NCBI RefSeq assembly: GCF_027620315.1
Contig: NZ_JAPNNL010000035.1
Coordinates: 1 to 47,496 of the forward strand
From: Nonomuraea corallina
GTDB taxonomy: Bacteria; Actinomycetota; Actinomycetes; Streptosporangiales; Streptosporangiaceae
DNA length: 47,496 bases
Reading direction: 5' to 3'
The position numbers and the translations under genes were made by a program. The notes under the pieces were generated by a model. That model was not told where the DNA came from, searched no databases, and worked only from the letters and a program-made list of their open reading frames with translations. Positions 6,633 through 20,165 of this stretch are shown here, piece after piece; within the stretch, counting starts at the first letter, position 1, and each line of letters begins with the position of its first letter.

Positions 6633-8054
6633 CTAGGGCACCTCGGCGTTCAGCCGCGAGTGGCGGTAGCCGTACAGGAAATAGCAGAGCAGGCCGGCCA
6701 GCATCCACAGCCCGAACGCCGCCCAGGTGACGCCCGCCAGCCCGGCCATCACCAGGAAGCAGAACACCACGCCCAGCACCGGCGTGGCCGGGAAGAACGG
6801 CGTGCGGAAGCTGCGCGGCAGGTCGGGCCGCCGGTAGCGGAGCACCAGCACGCCCGCGTTCACGATGGCGAACGCGAACAGCGTGCCGATGCTGGTCGCC
6901 TCCGCGAGGTGGCCGAGCGGGACGAGCCCGGCGAGCACGCAGACGAACGCGGTGACGATGAGCGTGTTGGCCGCGGGCACCTGCCGTCGGGGGCTCACCC
7001 GTTCGAAGACGCGCGGCACGAGCCCGTCGCGGGACATGGCGAACAGGATGCGCGTCTGCCCGTACATGACCGTGAGCACCACGCTCGCGATGGCGATGAC
7101 CGCGCCGAACGAGATGATCAGCCCGGCCCAGGTGGAGCCGGTGGCCAGGTCGGCGATGAGCGACAGGCTCGCCTCGGTGCCCTCGGGGTCGAAGTCGGTC
7201 CACGGCATCGCGCCGATCGCGGCCACGGCCACCAGCACGTAGATGGTCGTCACGATGACCAGCGACAGCACGATCGCCCACGGCAGGTCGCGCCGGGGGT
7301 TCTTGGCCTCCTCGCCGGCCGTGGAGGCCGCGTCGAAGCCGATGTAGGAGAAGAACACCTGCGAGGCCGCCGCGGTGATGCCCGCCACGCCCATCGGCGC
7401 GAACGGCGAGAAGTTGCCGGCGGTGAAGCCGGTGAACGCCACCGCGCAGAAGAACAGCAGCACCGCCACCTTGACGACCACGAACACCACGTTCGCCGAG
7501 GCGCTCTCGGAGGCCCCGCGCAGCAGCACCCAGGTGGCCAGCAGCACGATGAGGATGGCGGTGAGGTTGACCACGCCGCCGTCCTGGCCGGGCGAGCGGG
7601 TGATCGCGTCCGGCAGCGCCCAGCCGGCCAGGCTCTCCAGGAACGCGTTGACGTACTCGCCCCAGCCGACCGCCACGGCCGCCACCGACACGGCGTACTC
7701 CAGCATCAGGCACCACCCGCACACCCAGGCGACCAGCTCGCCCAGGGTCGCGTACGCGTAGGAGTAGGACGACCCGGCCACCGGGATGGTCCCGGCGAGC
7801 TCCGCGTACGAGAGCGCGGAGAACAGCGCCGTGATCGCGGCCAGCACGAACGACAGCACCACCGCCGGTCCCGCCTTGGGCACGGCCTGGCCCAGGATGA
7901 CGAAGATGCCCGTGCCGAGGGTGGCGCCGACGCTGAAGAGCGTCAGCTGCCACAGCCCCATCGTGCGGCGCAGCTCGCCGCCCTCGCCGTGACCCCCCTC
8001 GGCGACGATCCGCTCGGTGGGCTTGGTCCTGAACAGACGTGGTGCGCCGGCCAT
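6633..8054 (-). CDS. APC-superfamily amino acid permease (cationic amino acid transporter-like)
   Basis: Encodes 473 residues with about 12 membrane helices. The first helix carries SVGATLGTGIFVILG, the substrate-binding glycine motif of APC transporters, and GSSYSYAYATLGELVAW follows at helix 3, as in the CAT (cationic amino acid transporter) branch. The ATG at 8052-8054 follows TAGGAGATCTGTC, where the AGGAG ribosome site overlaps the arcC stop. The operon partners are carbamate kinase upstream and a Usp protein downstream. With carbamate kinase, uptake of arginine, citrulline or a related carbamoyl-yielding compound is a reasonable guess, although no deiminase or ornithine carbamoyltransferase is in this window. 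Confidence 0.9.
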   Translation of the reverse strand: MAGAPRLFRTKPTERIVAEGGHGEGGELRRTMGLWQLTLFSVGATLGTGIFVILGQAVPKAGPAVVLSFVLAAITALFSALSYAELAGTIPVAGSSYSYAYATLGELVAWVCGWCLMLEYAVSVAAVAVGWGEYVNAFLESLAGWALPDAITRSPGQDGGVVNLTAILIVLLATWVLLRGASESASANVVFVVVKVAVLLFFCAVAFTGFTAGNFSPFAPMGVAGITAAASQVFFSYIGFDAASTAGEEAKNPRRDLPWAIVLSLVIVTTIYVLVAVAAIGAMPWTDFDPEGTEASLSLIADLATGSTWAGLIISFGAVIAIASVVLTVMYGQTRILFAMSRDGLVPRVFERVSPRRQVPAANTLIVTAFVCVLAGLVPLGHLAEATSIGTLFAFAIVNAGVLVLRYRRPDLPRSFRTPFFPATPVLGVVFCFLVMAGLAGVTWAAFGLWMLAGLLCYFLYGYRHSRLNAEVP

Positions 8055-8064
8055 GACAGATCTC

Positions 8065-9000
8065 CTAGAGCGTGCTGGTCAGCGGCCAGCGCGCGCTGGG
8101 CGTCACGATGGTGCCGGCCTCGCCGGCGAGGATCCGCTCCGCCTGGTCGAGCCGGCCGATCGCGGCCATGTCGCCGGTGTGCTCGACGAACCGGCAGGCC
8201 GCCTCCACCTTGGGCCCCATCGACCCGGCGGGCAGGTCCAGGGTGCGCAGCTCGTACGGGGTGGTGTGCGCGATCTCGGACTCGCGCGGGGTGCCGTGGT
8301 CGCGCAGCACGCGGGGCACGTCGGTGAGGCTCAGGAACGCGTCGCACTCCAGCGCCTCGGCCAGGACCGACGCGGTCAGATCCTTGTCGACGACCGCCTC
8401 GACACCGGTGAGCCGGCCGTTCTGGTCGCGGATGACGGGGACCCCGCCGCCGCCCGCGCAGATCACCACCATGCCCTCGCGGACCATCTTGTGGATCAGC
8501 CGGGTCTCCACGACCCGCTGCGGGACGGGGGAGGGCACGACCCGCCGCCACCGCTCGCCGTCGGGCTTGACCGTCCAGCCATGCTCGGCGGCCAGCTTCT
8601 CCGCCTCCGCCTGCTCGTACACCTGCCCGACGAACTTCGTCGGGTCCTCGAAGGCCGGGTCGACGGCCGACACCAGGGTCTGCGTGACCATGGCCATGAC
8701 CTGGCGGCCGGGCAGCGCGTTCTGCAGCGCCTGCAGGAGCCAGTAGCCGATCATGCCCTGCGTCTGCGCGACGAGGGTGTCGAACGGGTAGGGCCCGCTC
8801 AGGCCGGAGTCCGCGGCGCTCTGCAGGGCCAGCATGCCGACCTGCGGGCCGTTCCCGTGGGTGATGATCAGCTCGTGCTCGGCCGCCAGCCCGGCCAGCG
8901 TCCTGATCGAGGCGTTCACGTTGGCGATCTGCGCGGCCGCGTCGGGCCGCTGCCCCCGCCGCAGGACCGCGTTGCCGCCCAGCGCGACGATGACCCGCAT
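8065..9000 (-). CDS. arcC: Carbamate kinase
   Basis: Encodes 311 residues, the normal size of this amino-acid-kinase-fold enzyme (carbamoyl phosphate + ADP to ATP + CO2 + NH3, or the reverse). The phosphate loop VALGGNAVLRRGQ is at the N-terminus, ITHGNGPQVG near 48-57, and the CAGGGGVPVI segment and the Lys of DKDLTASVLA in the second half. The ATG at 8998-9000 has AAGGAGAGGGG upstream. It heads a minus-strand operon with a permease and a Usp protein and faces the pyrimidine operon, whose carAB makes the same metabolite. Confidence 0.95.
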   Translation of the reverse strand: MRVIVALGGNAVLRRGQRPDAAAQIANVNASIRTLAGLAAEHELIITHGNGPQVGMLALQSAADSGLSGPYPFDTLVAQTQGMIGYWLLQALQNALPGRQVMAMVTQTLVSAVDPAFEDPTKFVGQVYEQAEAEKLAAEHGWTVKPDGERWRRVVPSPVPQRVVETRLIHKMVREGMVVICAGGGGVPVIRDQNGRLTGVEAVVDKDLTASVLAEALECDAFLSLTDVPRVLRDHGTPRESEIAHTTPYELRTLDLPAGSMGPKVEAACRFVEHTGDMAAIGRLDQAERILAGEAGTIVTPSARWPLTSTL

Positions 9001-9220
9001 CAGATCCCCTCTCCTTCGGGCGTGCGGCTCACGCGGCGCGGGCCGGGCCGGCGCACCGCCGGGGCACGCCTGCGCCGGGGTCCGCATGGAATGTCACCAT
9101 GTCTCTATCCCCGGCTCGCCCCTGAATCACCCCGATCGCCCCGGATCACCTGGGCCGGGGTGCGTCCTGTTCTGGCTGGTAGCGCCTGGTACTCTGTGTC
9201 CCGACCAACACCCTTTAAGA

Positions 9221-9238
9221 CCCGTCCCGTGAGGCGGG
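9221..9238 (+). promoter_or_regulatory. PyrR-binding RNA hairpin before pyrR
   Basis: CCCG (9221-9224) pairs with CGGG (9235-9238) around TCCCGTGAGG. Aligned to the PyrR-binding loop consensus ARUCCNGNGAGGYU the site matches at 12 of 14 positions. It ends directly against the AAAGGTGG ribosome site of pyrR (9239-9246), so PyrR bound in the presence of UMP should block translation of the first gene, as shown for mycobacterial pyr leaders. No attenuator hairpin is present. Confidence 0.75.
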
Positions 9239-9249
9239 AAAGGTGGTGA

Positions 9250-10718
<1,469 letters not shown>

Positions 10719-10785
10719 CTCAGCGAAGCGAACGAATCTGCGGGCACGGCATCGCCAGGGCCATCGTGCCGGCGAAGGGGGAACG

Positions 10786-12075
10786 ATGATCATTCGTGAC
10801 GTACGGGTCCTCGGCGGGGAGCCGGTCGACCTCCGCCTCCACGACGGCGTCATCGCCGAGGTCGGACCCGGCCTGAAGGGCGCCGGCGAGGAGATCGACG
10901 GCGGCGGCGCGATCGCCCTGCCCGGCCTCGTCGACCTGCACACCCACCTGCGCGAGCCCGGCCGCGAGGACGCCGAGACCGTCGAGACCGGCACCCAGTC
11001 GGCCGCCCGGGGCGGCTACACCGCCGTGCACGCCATGGCCAACACCTCCCCGGTCGCCGACACCGCCGGCGTCGTCGAGCAGGTCTGGCGGCTCGGCCGC
11101 GAGTTCGGCCACTGCGACGTGCAGCCCGTCGGCGCCGTCACCGTCGGCCTGGAGGGCCGCCAGCTCGCCGAGCTGGGCGCCATGGCCGACTCCGCCGCCC
11201 GCGTCCGGGTCTTCTCCGACGACGGCAAGTGCGTCTCCGACGCGGTGCTCATGCGCCGCGCCCTGGAGTACGTCAAGGCGTTCGACGGCGTCGTCGCCCA
11301 GCACGCCCAGGAGCCCAGGCTCACCGAGGGCGCGCAGATGAACGAGGGCGTCGTCTCCGGCAGGCTCGGCCTCACCGGCTGGCCCGCGGTCGCCGAGGAG
11401 GCGATCATCGCCCGCGACTGCCTGCTCGCCGCCCACGTCGGCTCCCGGCTGCACGTCTGCCACGTCTCCACCGCCGGGTCGGTCGAGATCCTGCGCTGGG
11501 CCAAGTCCAAGGGCTGGAACGTCACCGCCGAGGTGACCCCCCACCACCTGCTGCTCACCGACGACCTGGTGGAGGAGTCGCCGGTCGGCGCCTACAACCC
11601 CATCTACAAGGTCAATCCGCCGCTGCGCACCCGCGCCGACGTCGAGGCGCTGCGCGCCGCCCTCGCCGACGGCACCATCGACGTCGTCGCCACCGACCAC
11701 GCCCCCCACCCGGTGGAGGACAAGGAGAGCGAGTGGTCGGCCGCCGCCATGGGCATGATCGGCCTGGAGACGGCGCTCGGCGTCGTGCAGGGGGCCATGG
11801 TCGACACCGGCCTGCTCGACTGGGCCGGCGTCGCCGAGCGCATGTCGTACGCTCCCGCCCGCATCGGCCGCCTGGCCGGCCACGGCAACCCGATCGAGGC
11901 CGGCGCCCCCGCCAACCTCACCCTCTACGACCCCTCCCACCGCGCCCCGGTGGACCCGTCCTCCTTCGCCTCCAGGAGCCGCAACACCCCCTACCGGGGG
12001 ATGACCCTGCCCGGACGGGTAGTGGCCACGTTCCTGCGCGGCAAGCCCACCGTCCTCGAAGGGAAGCTGGTGTGA
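10786..12075 (+). CDS. pyrC: Dihydroorotase (type I, active form)
   Basis: Encodes 429 residues. The metal motif H52-T-H54 is followed by LREPG, a second histidine set lies in HVCHVSTA, and the catalytic aspartate is in VATDHAPHP. All zinc ligands appear intact, so this should be an active enzyme rather than a non-catalytic PyrC relative. It cyclises N-carbamoyl-aspartate to dihydroorotate. The ATG at 10786 has AAGGGGG just upstream and lies 67 bases after pyrB. The pyrC stop overlaps a GTG (12072) that is in frame with carA across a repeat. Confidence 0.97.
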   Translation: MIIRDVRVLGGEPVDLRLHDGVIAEVGPGLKGAGEEIDGGGAIALPGLVDLHTHLREPGREDAETVETGTQSAARGGYTAVHAMANTSPVADTAGVVEQVWRLGREFGHCDVQPVGAVTVGLEGRQLAELGAMADSAARVRVFSDDGKCVSDAVLMRRALEYVKAFDGVVAQHAQEPRLTEGAQMNEGVVSGRLGLTGWPAVAEEAIIARDCLLAAHVGSRLHVCHVSTAGSVEILRWAKSKGWNVTAEVTPHHLLLTDDLVEESPVGAYNPIYKVNPPLRTRADVEALRAALADGTIDVVATDHAPHPVEDKESEWSAAAMGMIGLETALGVVQGAMVDTGLLDWAGVAERMSYAPARIGRLAGHGNPIEAGAPANLTLYDPSHRAPVDPSSFASRSRNTPYRGMTLPGRVVATFLRGKPTVLEGKLV

Positions 12076-12099
12076 ACCACACCTCCGCCGGCGTCGCCG

Positions 12100-12362
12100 G
12101 ACCCACGCCCCAGAGCGGCCCCTCGCCTTCCGCGGGGTCCAACGCCGGCTTGGCCGGCGTTGGAGATTTCGCGCCGCGTAGCGGCTCCTCGCCTTCAGGG
12201 GGGTCCTCGGGGGGCGAAGCCCCCCGGGGGGCGCCTTTCGGGGGGTCCTCGGATGGCGTAGTCATCCGAGACGCCGGCTTGGCCGGCGTTGGAGATTTCG
12301 CGCCGCGTAGCGGCTCCTCGCCTTTCGGGGGGTCCTCGGGGGGCGAAGCCCCCCGGGGGGCG
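12100..12362. repeat. Multi-hairpin palindromic repeat inserted between pyrC and carA
   Basis: Two 92-base copies, 12142-12233 and 12271-12362, differ at only two positions. Each contains three hairpins: ACGCCGGC-TTG-GCCGGCGT, GCCGC-GTA-GCGGC and GGGGGGC-GAA-GCCCCCC. Between and before them are partial copies. One has a different hairpin at the same place, CTCGGATG...CATCCGAG (12249-12270), with both arms changed so that pairing is kept. The whole block is free of stops in the carA frame. It resembles dispersed intergenic palindromes of actinobacteria, but I cannot search for other copies. Confidence 0.8.
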
Positions 12363-13443
12363 ATGCTCGTCCTCGAAGACGGCCGAGTCTTCCACGGAAC
12401 CCCGTACGGCGCCGAAGGCGAGACCTTCGGCGAGATGGTGTTCAACACCGGGATGACCGGCTATCAGGAGACGCTCACCGACCCCTCCTACCACCGCCAG
12501 ATCGTCGCCATGACCGCTCCGCACATCGGCAACACCGGCGTCAACGACGAGGACCCCGAGTCGGGCCGCGTCTGGGTCGCCGGCTACGTGGTGCGCGAGC
12601 CGTCCCGGGTGGTGTCCAACTGGCGCGCCACCCGCTCGCTCGACGACTATCTCAAGGAGCAGGGCGTCGTCGGCATCGCCATCCCCGGCACCCGCGCGCT
12701 CACCCGTCACCTGCGCGAGCGCGGCGCCATGCGGGCCGGCATCTTCTCCGGCCCGGCGCAGCCGGTCGAGGAGCTGGTCGAGCGGGTGCGGCTGACGCCC
12801 GTCATGACCGGCGCCGACCTGGCCGCCGAGGTCGCCACCGCCGAGCCGTACGTGGTGCCGGCGGTCGGCGCGAAGCGCTTCACCGTGGCGGCGGTCGACC
12901 TGGGCATCAAGGGCATGACCCCGCGCCGGCTGGCCGAGCGCGGCTGCGAGGTGCACGTGCTGCCCGCCACGGCGACGTTCGACGAGATCAAGGCCGTCGG
13001 CCCCGACGGGGTGTTCTTCTCCAACGGCCCCGGCGACCCGGCCACGGCCGACGTCGCCACGCTGCGGCGGGTGCTGGAGGAGAGGATCCCGTTCTTCGGC
13101 ATCTGCTTCGGCAACCAGCTCTTCGGCCGCGCGCTCGGCCTGTCCACCTACAAGCTGCGCTACGGCCACCGCGGGGTCAACCAGCCGGTCCAGGACGTCC
13201 GCACCGGCAAGGTGGAGATCTCCGCGCACAACCACGGGTTCGCCGTCGAGGCGCCGCTCGACGGCCCGTTCGAGACCCCGTACGGGCTCGCCGAGGTCAG
13301 CCACGTGAACCTCAACGACCGCTGCGTGGAGGGCCTGCGCCTGCTCGACGGGCGCGCCTTCAGCGTCCAGTACCACCCTGAGGCCGCGGCCGGGCCCCAC
13401 GACGCCGCTTACCTGTTCGACGAGTTCTGCGAGGTTATGAGCC

Positions 13444-13457
<14 letters not shown>
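12363..13457 (+). CDS. carA: Carbamoyl-phosphate synthase small (glutaminase) subunit
   Basis: From the ATG at 12363 the product is 364 residues and begins [10 protein letters not shown], close to the family N-terminus though about ten residues shorter than usual. The class I glutamine amidotransferase nucleophile is C248 in FFGICFGNQ and the His-Glu pair is in QYHPEAAAG. It delivers ammonia to CarB. The frame is also open back to a GTG at 12072 that overlaps the pyrC stop, which would give 461 residues with a repeat-encoded Gly/Ser/Pro-rich extension. The ATG is preceded only by GGGGGGCG, inside a hairpin, so the true start is uncertain. Confidence 0.93.
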
Positions 13458-16731
<3,274 letters not shown>

Positions 16732-16767
16732 CCCCTCGGGAGGTGAAGGAGACTGGCCGGCACTCCG

Positions 16768-17619
16768 GTGCAGGTGACAGGCACGGTGCTGACGACGCGC
16801 CGGGTCGACGCCTACCATGCGCTGACCGTGGTGGCGCCCGGCATCGCCGAGCGTCACCGTCCCGGCCACTTCGTCTCCGTAGCGGTCGGAGGCGCGCACA
16901 CGTCCATGGTGACGCGGCGCGCCCTGACCGTCCACGACGTCAAGGCCGACTACGGCGGCACGGTCGAGCTGGTCTTCACCGTGCGCGGCCCCGGCACCGC
17001 GTGGCTGGCCGAGCGCCGCGCCCGCGACACGCTGGACCTGGTCGGGCCGCTCGGGCGGCCCTTCCCGCTGCCGCGCGACCCGGTCCACTGCGTGCTGGTC
17101 GGCTCCGAGTACGGCTCCGCCGTGCTGTTCCCGCTGGCCGACAAGCTGCTCGAACGCGGCTGCCGGGTCGACTTCGTGCTCGGCGCGGCCGGCGCCGACC
17201 GGGTGTTCGGCGCCATGCGGGCCCGGCGCATGGCCGAGACCACCACGCTCACCACCGAGGACGGCTCGCTGGGGCTGCGCGGCCGGGTCACCGACGCGCT
17301 CCCGTCGGTGATCGCCGACACCCGCGCCGACGCCGTCTACGCCTGCGGGCCGATGGAGTCGCTGCGCGCCGTCACCGCCGTGGCGATGGAGTTCGACATC
17401 CCCGTCCAGGTGGCGGTCGAGGAGTCGATGGCGTGCGGCATCGGCGTCTGCATGACGTGCGTGCTGCCGGTGATCGGCGACGACGGCGCCACCAGAATGG
17501 TCCGCGCCTGCGCCGAGGGGCCGGTGTTCCGCGGCGAGCGGGTGCGCTTCGAGGACGTCGGAACGATCCCGTTCGACGCGCTCGGCGCCCCGGGAGGCGG
17601 TGCCCGCCATGCCGGATAG
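16768..17619 (+). CDS. pyrK: Dihydroorotate dehydrogenase electron-transfer subunit
   Basis: Encodes 283 residues. Residues 1-95 form the FAD-binding barrel, 100-215 the NAD-binding domain (VGSEYGSAVLFPLADKL, YACGPMESLR), and a C-terminal [2Fe-2S] site has the spacing C-x4-C-x2-C (CGIGVCMTC) with a fourth Cys in RACAEG. It passes electrons from PyrD to NAD+. The GTG at 16768 was chosen by length; a second GTG two codons on, or a CTG at 16753 directly behind AAGGAG, are alternatives. With the next gene it defines the class 1B enzyme. Confidence 0.92.
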   Translation: MQVTGTVLTTRRVDAYHALTVVAPGIAERHRPGHFVSVAVGGAHTSMVTRRALTVHDVKADYGGTVELVFTVRGPGTAWLAERRARDTLDLVGPLGRPFPLPRDPVHCVLVGSEYGSAVLFPLADKLLERGCRVDFVLGAAGADRVFGAMRARRMAETTTLTTEDGSLGLRGRVTDALPSVIADTRADAVYACGPMESLRAVTAVAMEFDIPVQVAVEESMACGIGVCMTCVLPVIGDDGATRMVRACAEGPVFRGERVRFEDVGTIPFDALGAPGGGARHAG

Positions 17620-17622
17620 CGG

Positions 17623-18609
17623 GTGAGCGCGATGCCCGTCGACATGCGCACCTTCCTCGCCCACGTGGAGCTGGCCAACCCGGTCTGCACGGCGGCCGGC
17701 TGCGCCGCCTCGGGGCGCGAGCTGGCCCAGTTCTTCGACCTGCACCGGCTGGGCGCCCTCACCACGCGCTCGGTCACCATGGCGCCGCGCGCCGGCCGGC
17801 CCACGCCCCGCATGGCCGAGACGCCCTCCGGCATGCTCAACGCCGTCGGCCTGCAAGGGCCGGGCATCGACGTCTTCCTGGAGCGTGAGCTGCCCTGGCT
17901 GGCCCAGCGCGGCATCAAGACCATCGTGTCCATCGGCGGCGGCTCCGTCGCCGAGTACTCCGAGCTGGCCCGCAGGCTCGCCGACGCGCCCGGGGTGACG
18001 GCGCTGGAGGTCAACCTGTCCTGCCCGAACATGGAGGACCGCGGCCGCGTCTTCGCCCGTGAGGGCGGCAGCGCCGCCGAGGTGATCGCCTCGGTCCGGT
18101 CCATCATGCGCTACGACGTCCCCGTCGTCGCCAAGCTGGCCCCGGACGTGGCCGACATCGTGGCCGTCGCCCGCGCCTGCGTCGACGCGGGCGCCGACGC
18201 CCTGACCATGATCAACAACCCGCTCGGGATGGCCATCGACACCGAGACGCTCCGGCCGTCGCTGGCCGCCGTCACCGGCGGGCTGTCCGGCCCCGCCATC
18301 CTGCCGCTCGCCGTCCGCTGCGTCTGGCAGGTCCACGCCGCGCTGCCCGGGGTGCCGCTCGTCGGCGTCGGCGGCGTCATGACCGGCAAGGACGCCTTCC
18401 AGCTCATCCTGGCCGGCGCTTGCGCGGTCGGGGTCGGCACGGCGCTGTTCCACGACCCGTACGCGTGCCTGCGCATCGAGCGCGAGCTCGAAGAGCTGCT
18501 GCAGGCGCGCGGCTTCCAACGGCTGGCCGACGCGGTCGGCCTGGCCCACCGCCCGCCGGGCAGCGCCGCCCGGCACCTGCTCGTCGACACCGAGGAGAGC
18601 ACGTCTTGA
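17623..18609 (+). CDS. pyrD: Dihydroorotate dehydrogenase, class 1B catalytic subunit
   Basis: Encodes 328 residues from GTG 17623; ATGs at 17632 and 17644 are alternatives. The catalytic cysteine is in VNLSCPNMEDRG, which marks class 1 (class 2 enzymes use serine), and GVGGVMTGKDAFQLILAGA is the FMN phosphate site. Next to pyrK this is the NAD-dependent class 1B enzyme oxidising dihydroorotate to orotate in the cytoplasm. Streptomyces and mycobacteria use the membrane class 2 enzyme instead, so this is a useful lineage mark. Confidence 0.94.
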   Translation: MSAMPVDMRTFLAHVELANPVCTAAGCAASGRELAQFFDLHRLGALTTRSVTMAPRAGRPTPRMAETPSGMLNAVGLQGPGIDVFLERELPWLAQRGIKTIVSIGGGSVAEYSELARRLADAPGVTALEVNLSCPNMEDRGRVFAREGGSAAEVIASVRSIMRYDVPVVAKLAPDVADIVAVARACVDAGADALTMINNPLGMAIDTETLRPSLAAVTGGLSGPAILPLAVRCVWQVHAALPGVPLVGVGGVMTGKDAFQLILAGACAVGVGTALFHDPYACLRIERELEELLQARGFQRLADAVGLAHRPPGSAARHLLVDTEESTS

Positions 18610-19304
18610 CTCCCGCACCGATCGCCGTCGCCCTGGACGCCCCCGACCTGGACACCGCCGCCCGGTGGGCCGGCCTGGTGACCCCGCACGTCAGCACGGT
18701 CAAGGTGGGCCTGGAGCTCTACCTGCGCTACGGGCCCGACGTGATCGCCTCCGTGCGCGGGGCCAGCGGCGTCAAGGTCTTCCTCGACCTCAAGCTGCAC
18801 GACATCCCCAACACCGTCTCCGGCGCCGCCAAGGCCGTCGCCCGGCTGCGGCCGTCCATCCTGACCGTGCACGCCGCGGGCGGCCCCGCCATGATCAGGG
18901 CGGCGGTGGAGGCGGCCCCGCACACCCAGATCGCCGCCGTCACCGTGCTCACCTCACTCGCCGAGGACGACCTGGGCCGCATCGGCCTGATCGGGCCCGC
19001 GCCGGACGCGGTCCGGCGCCTGGCCGCGCTCTCCGTGGCGGCGGGCGCCACCGCGCTGGTGTGCTCGCCGCACGAGGTGGGCGCGGTCCGCGCCGAGGTG
19101 GGGGACGGCATCACGCTCATCACGCCCGGCGTCCGGCCCGCCGGCGCCGCCCTCCAGGACCAGGCCCGGGTGGCCACGCCCGAGCAGGCTCTCGCCGACG
19201 GGGCCGACCTGCTGGTGATCGGCCGGCCCATCACCGGTTCGCCCGACCCGGGCGCCACCGCCGCCGCCATCGCCGCCTCCCTCCGCCGCACCAGCCACGC
19301 CTGA
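18606..19304 (+). CDS. pyrF: Orotidine 5'-phosphate decarboxylase
   Basis: Encodes 232 residues from a TTG at 18606 that overlaps the pyrD stop (TTGA). The start is supported by the family N-terminus PIAVALDAPD. The catalytic motif DLKLHDIPNT is present and the phosphate-binding GRPITGSPDP is near the C-terminus. It is the type I (short) enzyme and makes UMP, ending the pathway. The frame stays open further upstream inside pyrD but without similarity. No orotate phosphoribosyltransferase (pyrE) is in the operon, so that gene must lie elsewhere. Confidence 0.95.
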   Translation: MTPAPIAVALDAPDLDTAARWAGLVTPHVSTVKVGLELYLRYGPDVIASVRGASGVKVFLDLKLHDIPNTVSGAAKAVARLRPSILTVHAAGGPAMIRAAVEAAPHTQIAAVTVLTSLAEDDLGRIGLIGPAPDAVRRLAALSVAAGATALVCSPHEVGAVRAEVGDGITLITPGVRPAGAALQDQARVATPEQALADGADLLVIGRPITGSPDPGATAAAIAASLRRTSHA

Positions 19305-19800
19305 CCCGGGCCTTGCCCGTGGCTCGCGGGTCCCACGTTCCCAAGCCGAGTGGTTCGCGGGTGCGTTCTCGCCTGGCGGCGGTGGGGCGGGGTCTTGACA
19401 CGTGACTCCACAACGGGGCGCCGTGACGGCGGGTGAGGGGCGTGGGAGGGCATGGCGTGGCGGCGCCGCGATCCTTGATCGTCCATGCCGTGGAGAGCCG
19501 CGCCCGTCGCCGTCCGGGCACGGCGCCGCCCGGGTTTCGGACACAGGTCAGCCCCGCTTTCGGACACGCCCCGCATGCCCGTACGTGATCATCGTAGCGT
19601 CCTTCGCCGCCGCCGGGGGCGCGGTTGAAAACAGGGAAGTGAGGGCGATTTGATCAGCTCTGGGTAATTTTACGATCACCCAAAGTGATGAAGTGGATTT
19701 TGTGGCGAGAGAAACCGCTCTTTGCGTTGCTTAGGGGGCGATGACCAGCTAGTTTCCTCTCCCGTCCGAGTACATCGACAGAAATTCGAGGTGACCCGGC
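19305..19800. other. Intergenic region between pyrF and mihF
   Basis: These 496 bases hold no convincing gene. A stem of GGCATGG (19449-19455) with CCATGCC (19483-19489), enclosing the palindrome GCGGCGCCGC, may terminate the pyr transcript. TTTCGGACAC occurs twice, at 19535-19544 and 19558-19567, spaced 23 bases. From about 19620 the base composition becomes clearly more AT-rich, as expected of the mihF promoter and leader. TTGAAA (19625-19630) with TTTGAT (19649-19654) is one possible promoter, weakly supported. Confidence 0.45.
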
Positions 19801-20124
19801 GTGGCTCTTCCTCCCCTGACCCCTGAGCAGCGCGCCGCAGCCCTGGAGAAGGCTGCAAAGGCCCGTAAAGAGCGTGCCGAGGTCAAGAACCGGCTCAAGC
19901 GTGGCGCGGTTTCTCTGGCTGAGGTGCTCAAGGATGGGCAGACCGACGACGTCATCGGCAAGATGAAGGTGTCGGCACTGTTGGAATCGCTCCCCGGCGT
20001 GGGCAAGGTCCGCGCCAAGCAGCTCATGGAGCGGCTCGCCATCGCCGAGTCCCGCCGCGTGCGGGGTCTCGGCGCGAACCAGAGGGCCTCCCTCGAGCGC
20101 GAGTTCGGTGGCAACGAGAGCTAA
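19801..20124 (+). CDS. mihF: Actinobacterial integration host factor (sIHF/mIHF)
   Basis: Encodes 107 residues from a GTG preceded by GAGGTGACCCGGC. The basic helical N-terminus (KAAKARKERAEVKNRLKRG) and the helix-two-turn-helix segment LPGVGKVRAKQLMERLAIA near 62-80 match the mycobacterial/Streptomyces nucleoid protein, which bends DNA without sequence similarity to enterobacterial IHF. It lies just before gmk, its conserved position. A long AT-richer leader suggests its own promoter. Confidence 0.96.
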   Translation: MALPPLTPEQRAAALEKAAKARKERAEVKNRLKRGAVSLAEVLKDGQTDDVIGKMKVSALLESLPGVGKVRAKQLMERLAIAESRRVRGLGANQRASLEREFGGNES

Positions 20125-20165
20125 TCTCGTTCCATACGACGCGCAGGTTCGACGGGGGGTAGGAA

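Noticed and set aside
12100-12362. CRISPR array or insertion sequence at the carA repeat
   Set aside because: There are only two 92-base copies with internal hairpins, no regular spacers, no transposase and no target duplication.
19395-19424. TTGACA as a promoter between pyrF and mihF
   Set aside because: No AT-rich -10 occurs at 16-18 bases; the surrounding DNA is GC-rich throughout.
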